Below are positions 50,924 to 59,140 of a stretch of DNA of 64,000 bases, piece by piece. Position numbers and translations under genes: made by a program. This DNA comes from AcAMD-5 sp044343935 (GTDB taxonomy: Bacteria > Actinomycetota > Actinomycetes > S36-B12 > UBA5976), in contig JBIJDU010000001.1 of NCBI GenBank assembly GCA_044343935.1, forward strand, positions 1-64,000, written 5' to 3'. How positions within the stretch are numbered: the stretch's first letter is position 1; each line of letters opens with the position of its first letter. Below the pieces are notes generated by a model. The model saw only the letters and a list, made by a program, of their open reading frames with translations, was not told the origin of the DNA and did not search any database.

Positions 50924-51790
50924 GTGACGCTACCGCCGTTACCACAGCGATTACCGGCTGCGGTTGCAGATGCTCATGTTCACATTGATATGGGAATTGG
51001 TAAATCTCATAATGCATTGGATTTAGATAAAGATCGGGCTGAAATTGAATCGTTGATTGAGTTAGCCACTGAAGTTAATGTCACCAAATTGATAAATGTT
51101 GGTTGCGAGATTCCGGGAGCCCGATTTGCCATTGAGTTTGCAAAACGTTACCCAGGTGTTTTTGCCGCAGTTGCACTTCACCCAAATGAAGCGCCACGGA
51201 TTGCTCGAGAAGAAGGGATGGCTACTTTCCAGGCTGCGTTAGCTGAAATCGCTGAGTTGGCAACAGCGGAAAAGTGTGTTGCGGTAGGCGAGACTGGTAT
51301 GGACTTTTTTCGAACTACCGAGCTGTCAGATTTAAAAATACAAGTGGAATCTTTTAGATATCACATTGACCTTGCAAAAAGCCTTGATAAGACTTTAATG
51401 ATCCACGATCGAGATTCCCATCACGATATCCTGCGGGTGCTCGACAGTGAAGGAATTCCGGATCGAGTCATGATGCATTGCTTCTCAGGTGATGCTGACT
51501 TTGCAAAAGCGTGTCTTGATCGAGGGTTTTATTTGTCTTTTGCAGGTACAGTGACGTTTAAGAATGCAGCAAATTTAAGGGAAGCATTAAGCGTTACGCC
51601 GCAAGATCGAATATTAGTTGAAACTGATGCGCCATTTTTAACACCAGATCCGTATCGTGGTGCACCAAATGCTTCCTACATGATTGGCTATACCATGCGA
51701 TTTATGGCAGATCATCGTGGTGAAGATTTGACGCAATTCTGTAATGCAGTTATGAACAACACTAATCGCGTATTTAATTTGGTGAACTGA
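50924..51790 (+). CDS. tatD: TatD-family metal-dependent hydrolase
   Basis: A 288-aa TIM-barrel hydrolase. Metal ligands H18 and H20 (ADAHVH), a glutamate in VGETGMDFF, histidines in LMIHDRDSHHD and MMHCFSG, and the aspartate in ETDAPFLTP are all present. TatD proteins have DNase or D-aminoacyl-tRNA-type activity. GTG start at 50924. Overlap by one base with rsmA. In many Actinobacteria an rpf resuscitation factor gene lies between tatD and ksgA; here they touch. Confidence 0.9.
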   Translation: MTLPPLPQRLPAAVADAHVHIDMGIGKSHNALDLDKDRAEIESLIELATEVNVTKLINVGCEIPGARFAIEFAKRYPGVFAAVALHPNEAPRIAREEGMATFQAALAEIAELATAEKCVAVGETGMDFFRTTELSDLKIQVESFRYHIDLAKSLDKTLMIHDRDSHHDILRVLDSEGIPDRVMMHCFSGDADFAKACLDRGFYLSFAGTVTFKNAANLREALSVTPQDRILVETDAPFLTPDPYRGAPNASYMIGYTMRFMADHRGEDLTQFCNAVMNNTNRVFNLVN

Positions 51791-52629
51791 TGTTGCTCGG
51801 CCCTAATGAAATAAATCAACTATTAAAAGTGTTATCGGTTAAACCTACTAAAAAACTTGGTCAGAACTTTGTGCATGATGGAAACATTGTTCGAAAAATT
51901 GTCAAAGAAGCTCAACTAGACATATCTGATATCGTGTTAGAAGTTGGTCCTGGCTTAGGTTCGCTCACGTTAGGCTTACTGCCCTATTGTCAAAAGGTAA
52001 TTGCAGTTGATATCGATCAACGCTTTGTGGAGCAACTGCCACAAACTGTCATTAAATATGAGCCAGAACTAATTGGTAAATTAGAAGTTCATCATAAAGA
52101 TGCGCTGAAATTAGAGACTTCTGATTTAACTGTGCCACCAACTGCGCTAGTTGCAAACCTGCCTTACAACGTTTCAGTTCCGGTAATCATCACTTTGTTG
52201 AGTAAATTTCCTAGCATCAGCAAGATGTTGGTCATGGTGCAAGCCGAAGTGGCTGATCGTCTAGCTGCAGCTCCTGGTGATGCGGCATACGGCGCACCTA
52301 GCGTCAAACTGCAGTGGTTTATGAACGTGAGCCGAGGCGCAAATATTCCTCGGCCGGTATTTATTCCAGTGCCTAACGTTGATTCTGGATTAGTGTTTGG
52401 CCAGCGAGTAGCTCCGATTCAAACCAAAGTAAGTCAAGCACAAATATTTAAAGTAATTGATTCGGCATTTAATCAGCGTCGCAAAATGCTGCGAAGCGCG
52501 CTTAGTGGAGTAGCAGGTAGTTCGGCAGCAGCAGAAAAGGCACTAATTACTGCTGGGATTGACCCAACTTTGCGTGGCGAGATGCTCAATATTGACCAGT
52601 ATGTGAGACTCACGGAAGCGTTAAATTAA
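51790..52629 (+). CDS. rsmA: 16S rRNA dimethyladenosine transferase
   Basis: A 279-aa KsgA/RsmA that dimethylates two adjacent adenines near the 3' end of 16S rRNA. Signature segments: KKLGQNFVHDGNIV, the SAM motif LEVGPGLGSLTLGLL, VIAVDID, and the catalytic NLPYNVSVPVI. The C-terminal helical domain contains FNQRRKMLRSAL. It overlaps tatD at 51790 (TGATG) and is followed after 9 nt by ispE. Confidence 0.95.
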   Translation: MLLGPNEINQLLKVLSVKPTKKLGQNFVHDGNIVRKIVKEAQLDISDIVLEVGPGLGSLTLGLLPYCQKVIAVDIDQRFVEQLPQTVIKYEPELIGKLEVHHKDALKLETSDLTVPPTALVANLPYNVSVPVIITLLSKFPSISKMLVMVQAEVADRLAAAPGDAAYGAPSVKLQWFMNVSRGANIPRPVFIPVPNVDSGLVFGQRVAPIQTKVSQAQIFKVIDSAFNQRRKMLRSALSGVAGSSAAAEKALITAGIDPTLRGEMLNIDQYVRLTEALN

Positions 52630-52638
52630 GGTTCAGTT

Positions 52639-53556
52639 GTGAAAATAACTGCTTCAGCGCCGGCAAAAATTAATTTACAGTTGAGCGTAGGTGCGCTTCG
52701 GCTGGATCAGTATCATGATTTAGTCACGGTTTATCAAGCTCTCGACCTGCGCGATCAGGTGAGTATCGCTGAACGCGCTGAGGGCATGGGTGTGCAATGC
52801 AGCGTTAATGGTGAATTCACCGATGGCGTGCCAGGCGATGAAACTAATCTGGCAGTTCGTGCTGTGAAATTAGTAGCGGAACAAGCTGGTGCTAGCTGTG
52901 ACTTATCAATCGATATTAAAAAAGCTATTCCCGTTGCAGCCGGATTAGCGGGTGGCTCGGCAGATGCCGCCGCAGCTTTTGTTGCGGCTGCTGAACTTTA
53001 TGGTTACGGCGGTGATCTGCAAATTTTGGCAGCTCAGCTTGGTTCAGATATTGGATTTTCGCTCATTGGTGGAACTGCTCTAGGAACCTCTCGCGGTGAA
53101 GTAGTAGTACCGGTTATGTCACGCGGAGATTACTGCTGGGTGATTATGAGTTCAACGAACGGTTTATCAACGCCTCGGGTATATCAAAAACTTGACCAAC
53201 TTCGTGACGAGGGATCGGTGCGAGCGCCACTTCAACTACAGCCGAAACCAGAATTACTGCAAGCACTACTGGCAGCATCACCAACTGACTTAGCAAAACA
53301 CTTAAGTAATGATTTACAGCCAGCAGCATTAGCAATAGCACCTAAATTACAACGGTTACTTGATGCTGCAATAGATGATGGGGCATTAGCTGCAATAGTT
53401 GCTGGATCTGGACCTACCTGTATTGCGTTAGCTAAGGACTACGAACACGCTCTTGATATTGCGGCAAGAATAACGGTAACGAATTTAGCTAATCGGGTAT
53501 TGGTGGCGAAAGGACCAGCTCCAGGCGCAGAGTTAGTATCAATAGATAGAAACTAA
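52639..53556 (+). CDS. ispE: 4-diphosphocytidyl-2-C-methyl-D-erythritol kinase
   Basis: A 305-aa GHMP kinase of the MEP pathway. It has APAKINLQLSVG at the start, the ATP loop PVAAGLAGGSADAAAAFVA (about 98-116) and the C-terminal VAGSGPTCIAL. GTG start at 52639. With ispF at 4983 the window covers two separate steps of the same pathway. It converges with the marR-like gene with 4 nt shared. Confidence 0.94.
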   Translation: MKITASAPAKINLQLSVGALRLDQYHDLVTVYQALDLRDQVSIAERAEGMGVQCSVNGEFTDGVPGDETNLAVRAVKLVAEQAGASCDLSIDIKKAIPVAAGLAGGSADAAAAFVAAAELYGYGGDLQILAAQLGSDIGFSLIGGTALGTSRGEVVVPVMSRGDYCWVIMSSTNGLSTPRVYQKLDQLRDEGSVRAPLQLQPKPELLQALLAASPTDLAKHLSNDLQPAALAIAPKLQRLLDAAIDDGALAAIVAGSGPTCIALAKDYEHALDIAARITVTNLANRVLVAKGPAPGAELVSIDRN

Positions 53557-54041
53557 TTGTTGAATTGTTTGGTTAATTCCTTGAGCAAGTCAGCCAATTG
53601 AGATTGTTCGGTTGCAGATAAGTCTGCCAATAACTCAGCTTCAAGATTGAGCAGTTCTGTAAAGGCCGCGTCGACTAATTCTTTTCCTGCCTGAGTTAAG
53701 GAAACAATAATGCTTCGGCCATCGGCAGGATCTGGTCTACGCGAAACCAAGCCACGTTTTTCCAATCTGTCTATCCGATTTGTCATAGTGCCAGAGGTAA
53801 CTAAGTTCTCTCTGATTAACTCTCTAGGTAACAGCGCATATGGTTTACCAGCTCGCCGCAGCGATGCCAACACATCAAACTCCCATGACTCCAAATTTGA
53901 TTTAGCAAATGCGGTTTTGCGCCCCATATCTAAATGGTGCGCCAATCTGGAAACCCGCGATAGAACTTGCAGTGCAGTTAAGTTTAAATCTGGTCGTTCT
54001 CGCTCCCAGGCTGCCACAATATTGTCGACTTCATCCATCAT
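53553..54041 (-). CDS. MarR-family transcriptional regulator
   Basis: A 162-aa winged-helix regulator. The DNA-binding part runs SNLESWEFDVLASLRRAGKPY, ENLVTSGTMTNRIDRLEKRGLVSRRPDPADGRS with the wing, and a dimerisation helix at each end. The best start is the ATG at 54041, overlapping the TetR gene stop by one base; a second ATG follows directly. Co-translated with a TetR regulator, an uncommon pairing. Ligand and targets are unknown. Confidence 0.88.
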   Translation of the reverse strand: MMDEVDNIVAAWERERPDLNLTALQVLSRVSRLAHHLDMGRKTAFAKSNLESWEFDVLASLRRAGKPYALLPRELIRENLVTSGTMTNRIDRLEKRGLVSRRPDPADGRSIIVSLTQAGKELVDAAFTELLNLEAELLADLSATEQSQLADLLKELTKQFNN

Positions 54042-54685
54042 CAATATTTAGGTTGTGGCTCTAAATGCTTCAGTCCGTTCCAAGACAAGTTGACTAAGTG
54101 TGCAACCACAATCTCTCTATTGGGTCGCTTTGGGGCATCTAGCCACCATTGACCTGTAAGCGAAACTAATCCAACCAGCGCATGCGCATATAACGGTGCA
54201 GTGCCTTTATCAAAACCATTCTTGGTTAGCTCAATTGCCAATAGTGACTCTGCTTGACCCGCAAAATCTCTTATCAATCCAGCGTATCGTGACTCATCAG
54301 TAGCGCTAGGTGCATCTCGCACCAAGATACGAAAACCATCTTCAGATTCTTCAATATATTGAAAAAATGCCTCAGCAGCTCGCTGCACTACTTTTCGCGC
54401 GCCACCGCCGTCAAATGCCGCTGACACTAAGCTGATCAATCGATTCATTTCGCGATCAACAATTACGGCATACACCCCATCTTTGCCGCCAAAGTGTTCG
54501 TAGATAACTGGCTTTGAGACGCCGGCGCTGTGGGCGATTTCTTCTACCGTGACAGATTCATAGCCTTTTTCAGCAAATAACTTGCGGGCGATTCCAATTA
54601 GTTGTTCCCGCCGCTGCACGCCAGTCATTCGGGACTTCGACCCGTTTTTACCGATACCGGTTAGGTCAGACTCAATAGTTGCCAT
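54041..54685 (-). CDS. TetR-family transcriptional regulator
   Basis: A 214-aa regulator. After a short tail, the helix-turn-helix is at about 24-70 (REQLIGIARKLFAEKGYESVTVEEIAHSAGVSKPVIYEHFGGKDG). The rest is a helical ligand-binding domain with no recognisable ligand. An internal ATG at codon 20 is an alternative start. The gene precedes the tRNA-Gln and glmU region divergently, a placement often seen in Actinobacteria, and is cotranslated with the MarR gene. Confidence 0.9.
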   Translation of the reverse strand: MATIESDLTGIGKNGSKSRMTGVQRREQLIGIARKLFAEKGYESVTVEEIAHSAGVSKPVIYEHFGGKDGVYAVIVDREMNRLISLVSAAFDGGGARKVVQRAAEAFFQYIEESEDGFRILVRDAPSATDESRYAGLIRDFAGQAESLLAIELTKNGFDKGTAPLYAHALVGLVSLTGQWWLDAPKRPNREIVVAHLVNLSWNGLKHLEPQPKY

Positions 54686-54779
54686 GATCTCCGAAGGTAG
54701 TGCAATGACGGGGCTCAGGTCTATCGGGGCGGTTAGATACCCTTACCCCTTGGGTTTGGTCAACCGACCGATAACCAAT

Positions 54780-54850
54780 TCCGGGATAGTGTAATGGCAG
54801 CACTCAGGTCTTTGGATCCTGCTGTGAAGGTTCGAGTCCTTCTCCCGGAG
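54780..54850 (+). tRNA. tRNA-Gln (anticodon TTG)
   Basis: Acceptor TCCGGGA pairs with TCCCGGA, the D arm has GTGTAATGGCAGCAC, the anticodon loop CTTTGGA gives TTG, and the T arm is GAAGG TTCGAGT CCTTC. Discriminator G, no encoded CCA. It lies 43 nt before glmU, a gene order conserved in Actinobacteria. Confidence 0.94.
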
Positions 54851-54893
54851 CGCACTAGAGTTAACTCAAGCGATCCAGAGCGATTGGGGCTTA

Positions 54894-56345
54894 GTGGCAA
54901 CAGTTGTAGTGGTGTTGGCAGCCGGAGCTGGCACTCGAATGAAATCTAGTCTGGCAAAAGTTCTGCACCCAATTGCTGGTCAACCAATTCTTAATCATGT
55001 TTTAACTGCGGCAAACTCATTAGAAGCAGATCACACTGTGGTAGTTGTCGGTCATCAACGCGAAGCCGTAATAGATTATTTGCTGCAGCAGCACCCCACA
55101 GTTATTACGGCAGTTCAAGAAAGTCAGAACGGTACTGGCGATGCCACTGCAGTTGGACTTGCGGCCTTGAGAACTGCCGGGGTAAAGCTTGCGCCCACAG
55201 ACACCGTGGTCGTCCTTGCTGGCGACATTCCGCTAATTCGACCAGAAACCTTGCAACCACTAGCTAAGTTGAGCCATGATGCGGTGGTAATTACTTCCAT
55301 CTTTGCTGACCCAACGGGCTATGGTCGAATTATTCGAACTGGCGAGTTTGTGACTGCAATTGTGGAAGAAAAAGACGCAACCGATGGGCAGCGAGAGATA
55401 TTGGAAATTAATTCTGGCATCTATGCCATAAAGCACGAGCATTTGGTTAATCATCTAGCTAATTTATCGACCGACAATGCTGCTGCGGAAAAATATTTAA
55501 CTGATGTAATCAAGGCAATCGCTGATGGTGGCGGCAAAGTACTGGCAGCCCTTGCTGATGCCGATGATGTAATGGGTGTCAATGACAAAGAACAATTAGC
55601 GCAAGCCAATGGTCTGCTCTCTGATCGCATTGCACAATATTGGTTACAACAAGGCGTGACCATGATTGATCCAAGCTCAACTTGGATTGATGCCACTGTG
55701 AAATTAGCACCAGATGTCTTGCTGTATCCAAATGTTTATCTCGAAGGCAGTACCACCGTTGCTGCCGGTGCAACAATTGGACCAGATACAGTTCTGCATG
55801 ATTGCACCGTTGGACTAAGTGCCACAGTGATTTCCAGTCGATGTATTGGGGCGCAGATAGCAGCAGGCGCATCTGTTGGGCCATTTAGTTATCTCAGACC
55901 TGAAGCGCAGTTGGCCGAGAATGCCAAAGTTGGCGCATTTGTAGAAGTTAAGAAGAGTCGAATCGGTAAGGGCAGCAAGGTGCCACATTTAAGTTATGTT
56001 GGCGATGCTGAAATTGGTGAGGAATCAAATATTGGTGCGGCAACCGTGTTTGTGAATTATGACGGCGAGCACAAACATAAAACAATTGTAGGTAATCATG
56101 TTCGAATTGGTTCGGACAGCATGTTGGTAGCACCAGTTGAGATCGGTGATGGTGCTTACACTGCAGCCGGATCAGTCATTACAGAGAACGTGCCACCAGG
56201 TGCCATGGCAATGGCCCGCAGCCGACAGCGAAACATTTTGGGCTGGGTGCTGCGAAAACGAGCTGGCAGCAAGAGTGCCGCTGCCGCTGAAACTCATCCG
56301 CAATCAGATATCTTCCCACCATCAACCAATTCGGAGGAAGCATGA
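54894..56345 (+). CDS. glmU: Bifunctional GlmU (GlcN-1-P acetyltransferase / GlcNAc-1-P uridyltransferase)
   Basis: A 483-aa enzyme that makes UDP-GlcNAc for peptidoglycan. The N-terminal uridyltransferase domain has LAAGAGTRMKSSLAKVLHPIAGQP and QNGTGDATAVGL, and the C-terminal left-handed beta-helix (about 250-455) shows hexapeptide repeats and the acetyltransferase sites FVEVKKSRIG and NYDGEHKHKT. GTG start at 54894. Ends with a short disordered tail and overlaps prs by 4 nt. Confidence 0.96.
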   Translation: MATVVVVLAAGAGTRMKSSLAKVLHPIAGQPILNHVLTAANSLEADHTVVVVGHQREAVIDYLLQQHPTVITAVQESQNGTGDATAVGLAALRTAGVKLAPTDTVVVLAGDIPLIRPETLQPLAKLSHDAVVITSIFADPTGYGRIIRTGEFVTAIVEEKDATDGQREILEINSGIYAIKHEHLVNHLANLSTDNAAAEKYLTDVIKAIADGGGKVLAALADADDVMGVNDKEQLAQANGLLSDRIAQYWLQQGVTMIDPSSTWIDATVKLAPDVLLYPNVYLEGSTTVAAGATIGPDTVLHDCTVGLSATVISSRCIGAQIAAGASVGPFSYLRPEAQLAENAKVGAFVEVKKSRIGKGSKVPHLSYVGDAEIGEESNIGAATVFVNYDGEHKHKTIVGNHVRIGSDSMLVAPVEIGDGAYTAAGSVITENVPPGAMAMARSRQRNILGWVLRKRAGSKSAAAAETHPQSDIFPPSTNSEEA

Positions 56346-57334
56346 CGCTAACGCATAACAACAATAAGAAATTAATGTTGTTTGCTGGTAGATCACACCC
56401 AGAGTTAGCCCAACGGGTTGCCAATGAGTTGGGAGTGGATTTAGTTCCAACTACCGCTTATGACTTTGCCAATGGTGAGATCTTCGTTCGATTTGAAGAA
56501 TCAGTTCGTGGTGCTGATGCTTTTGTTATGCAAGCGCACACTGAGCCAATTAATAAATGGATCATGGAACACCTGATCATGATCGATGCACTTCGTCGCG
56601 CGTCTGCCAAGCGAATCAGTGTGATCATGCCGTTTTATGGTTATGCCCGTCAAGATAAAAAGCATCGTGGCCGCGAGCCAATTACCGCAAAACTAATGGC
56701 AGATCTATATCAGACAGCAGGTGCAGATCGCATAATCACAGTTGACCTGCATACTTCACAGATTCAAGGCTTCTTTGATGGTCCAGTTGATCATTTGTTT
56801 GCATTAAATTTATTGGCATCACACATTCGCTCCAAGGCAGATCCAAAGCAGATCACCGTAGTATCACCTGATGCTGGTCGAGTTCGAGTTGCGGAGCGCT
56901 GGACTGATGTATTGGGAAGTCCGCTAGCAATTATTCATAAACGACGCGATCCAAACGTGCCAAATCAAGTAAAGATGTTTGAAGTTGTAGGCGACGTAAA
57001 AGATCGAATCTGCGTGGTAGTTGATGACATGATTGACACTGGCGGGACTATTGCAACGGCAGCTGAAACGTTAATGGAAAACGGTGCGGCGAGCGTGATG
57101 GTGGCCGCAACACATGGCATTTTGAGCCCACCAGCAGCCGAGCGATTGAATAAAGCGCCAATTGATGAAGTGATTGTGACTGACACCTTGCCGATCATTG
57201 CGGAAAAGCGCTTTAGCAAGCTAACCGTGCTCTCTATCGCACCGTTGCTGGCCGAGGCAGTTCGTGAGGTGTTCTCTGAAGGTTCAGTGACTAGATTGGT
57301 TGAAGATCAGCCAATGCTATTCAAGAATCACTAG
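56342..57334 (+). CDS. prs: Ribose-phosphate pyrophosphokinase
   Basis: A 330-aa PRPP synthetase, which supplies PRPP for nucleotides, histidine and tryptophan. Signature sites: YGYARQDKKHRGREPITAKL, the DLHTSQIQGFFDGPVDHL segment, and the PRPP-binding loop VVVDDMIDTGGTI. ATG start overlaps the glmU stop (ATGA). The 126 nt between it and rplY hold no gene I can support. Confidence 0.96.
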   Translation: MTLTHNNNKKLMLFAGRSHPELAQRVANELGVDLVPTTAYDFANGEIFVRFEESVRGADAFVMQAHTEPINKWIMEHLIMIDALRRASAKRISVIMPFYGYARQDKKHRGREPITAKLMADLYQTAGADRIITVDLHTSQIQGFFDGPVDHLFALNLLASHIRSKADPKQITVVSPDAGRVRVAERWTDVLGSPLAIIHKRRDPNVPNQVKMFEVVGDVKDRICVVVDDMIDTGGTIATAAETLMENGAASVMVAATHGILSPPAAERLNKAPIDEVIVTDTLPIIAEKRFSKLTVLSIAPLLAEAVREVFSEGSVTRLVEDQPMLFKNH

Positions 57335-57460
57335 CCCAGTTATCTGCCAGATTGAAGGTTTCGCTATGGTTACGCCTGCTTCGGCGAGGGTTTAACAGCC
57401 GTCATCGACGTGGCGAATCTGTTGCCTGCTGAAGCCAGTATTCGACCACAAGGAGCAGTC

Positions 57461-57769
57461 ATGGCAGTAGTCAAATTAGCCGCAAACCCACGAAATGAAT
57501 TTGGCAAAGGCGCATCACGTCGTCTACGCAGCAGCGGCCAAGTGCCCGTTGTGGTTTACGGTCAGGGTGGCGAAGCTGCCCATTACGCAGTTGATGCACA
57601 TGATTTGGGATTGGCACTTCGCGACCGTAGCAACATTATTGAATTAGATATTGCAGGTAAAGGCGTGGCTTGCGGTGCTCGCGATGTGCAGAAAGATTAC
57701 ATTCGTAATTCAATTAAGCACGTTGACTTAGTACTGCTTACCCCTGCTGAAGTTGCAGCACGTTCTTAA
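57461..57769 (+). CDS. rplY: Ribosomal protein L25 (short form)
   Basis: A 102-aa L25 that binds 5S rRNA. Recognised by NEFGKGASRRLRSSGQVPVVVYGQG at the start and HVDLVLLTPAE at the end. The ATG at 57461 follows AAGGAGC; a longer upstream frame has no binding site. It is the single-domain form without the CTC-type C-terminal extension that many Actinobacteria carry. pth follows after 5 nt. Confidence 0.92.
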   Translation: MAVVKLAANPRNEFGKGASRRLRSSGQVPVVVYGQGGEAAHYAVDAHDLGLALRDRSNIIELDIAGKGVACGARDVQKDYIRNSIKHVDLVLLTPAEVAARS

Positions 57770-57774
57770 CTAAC

Positions 57775-58350
57775 GTGACCGACAACAAAGCTTGGCTAGT
57801 TGTTGGGTTAGGTAATCCTGGCGCAACATATGCCAACACTCGGCACAACATTGGCGCTAGCGCGGTTATTGAGATTGCTAATTCAAAGAAAGAGAAACTC
57901 AGTAAACACAAACGCGTAAATGCGAGTGTCGTTGAAACACGTATTGCTGGACATAAAGTGATTTTGGCTAACCCGCAGTCATATATGAATGAGTCAGGCG
58001 GACCTGTCTCAGGCTTGATTAAGTATTACGACTTATTAGCAGATCAGGTAGTTGTGCTGCATGATGAGTTAGATATTCCAGCTTTTGCGCTAAGAGTTAA
58101 GTTTGGCGGCGGCGATAATGGGCATAACGGCTTAAAAAGTATTCGCAGTTCGATCGGAACTGGTGACTTTTTTCGAATTCGAATGGGAATAGGTCGCCCT
58201 CCAGCACCACAAGATCCAGCTGACTATGTGCTGCGAAACTTTGGCAGCAGTGAGAAAGCCGAGTTATCAATTATGTTCGATCGCACCGAAATGCTAATTG
58301 AAATGTTGATTCGTGAAGGTTTAGCTACAACGCAGAATGAATTTCATTGA
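57775..58350 (+). CDS. pth: Peptidyl-tRNA hydrolase
   Basis: A 191-aa enzyme that recycles peptidyl-tRNAs. Characteristic motifs: VGLGNPGATYANTRHNIG with the catalytic histidine, NPQSYMNESGGPV, LHDELDIP, KFGGGDNGHNGLKSI and FRIRMGIGRPP. GTG start at 57775. Its end overlaps a possible upstream start of the next gene. Confidence 0.95.
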   Translation: MTDNKAWLVVGLGNPGATYANTRHNIGASAVIEIANSKKEKLSKHKRVNASVVETRIAGHKVILANPQSYMNESGGPVSGLIKYYDLLADQVVVLHDELDIPAFALRVKFGGGDNGHNGLKSIRSSIGTGDFFRIRMGIGRPPAPQDPADYVLRNFGSSEKAELSIMFDRTEMLIEMLIREGLATTQNEFH

Positions 58351-58369
58351 GGAGAAGAATAAGTTGAGC

Positions 58370-59134
58370 ATGACTGACGCAAAGTTAGCGGCTGAAATTG
58401 CGACAAAAGCAGGTGAGTTACTAATCAAACTGCGCGAAGACTTTGTTGGCGATTTAGATCAACTACGCGATGCCGGTGATGCGCAAGCACAAACTTTGAT
58501 TGCGAATTTACTGGCAGAGCATCGACCAACTGATTTAATTCTGAGCGAAGAAGCAGTTGATGATGTCCGCCGCTTAAGCGCGGATCGAGTTTGGATAATT
58601 GATCCACTCGATGGCACTTGGGAATATGGAGAAGGTCGTTGGGATTGGGCGGTTCACATTGCACTATGGCAGCGTGCCGCTGATGACATAACTGATGCAG
58701 CCATTTTTCTGCCAGCTACTAATCAATTGTTTACCACAGATCAGCCGCCAATTGTGCCGGCTTGGCCAACAAATCCACCAAAAATTGTGGTTAGCCGAAC
58801 TAGGCCGCCAAAGCAATTAGCGCAGATTCAACTTGAAGTGAGCGAGTTGTTAGCTAGCCAAGGCCTTTCCGCATCACTTGAGTTACTAGAAGTTGGTTCA
58901 GCTGGGGCTAAGACGGCGACACTTTTAACCGGCGATGCTCAGCTATACGTCCATGATGGTGGGCTAAGTGAATGGGATGCTGCAGCACCATTTGCAATTG
59001 CTAAAGCTGCAGGCATTGTTGTTAAGCATTTCGATGGCACCTCACCCAAGTACAACAAGTCCGATGTGAAGTTAGCAGCAATTTATCTCGCCACTCCAAA
59101 AATGGCGGAGATATTCGAGCAAATTGAATTGTGA
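58370..59134 (+). CDS. Inositol-monophosphatase-family phosphatase, CysQ-like
   Basis: A 254-aa Mg-dependent phosphatase. Metal sites appear as SEEAVDD, DPLDGTWEYGEGRWDWAVH and the late GGLSEWDAAAP. It is closest to CysQ-type 3'(2'),5'-bisphosphate nucleotidases, which clear PAP from sulfate assimilation and sulfotransfer. Starts at 58337 (ATG, inside pth) or 58364 (TTG, after GAGGAGAAG) are possible; I take the ATG at 58370. mfd follows after 6 nt. Confidence 0.8.
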   Translation: MTDAKLAAEIATKAGELLIKLREDFVGDLDQLRDAGDAQAQTLIANLLAEHRPTDLILSEEAVDDVRRLSADRVWIIDPLDGTWEYGEGRWDWAVHIALWQRAADDITDAAIFLPATNQLFTTDQPPIVPAWPTNPPKIVVSRTRPPKQLAQIQLEVSELLASQGLSASLELLEVGSAGAKTATLLTGDAQLYVHDGGLSEWDAAAPFAIAKAAGIVVKHFDGTSPKYNKSDVKLAAIYLATPKMAEIFEQIEL

Positions 59135-59140
59135 GGCAAC

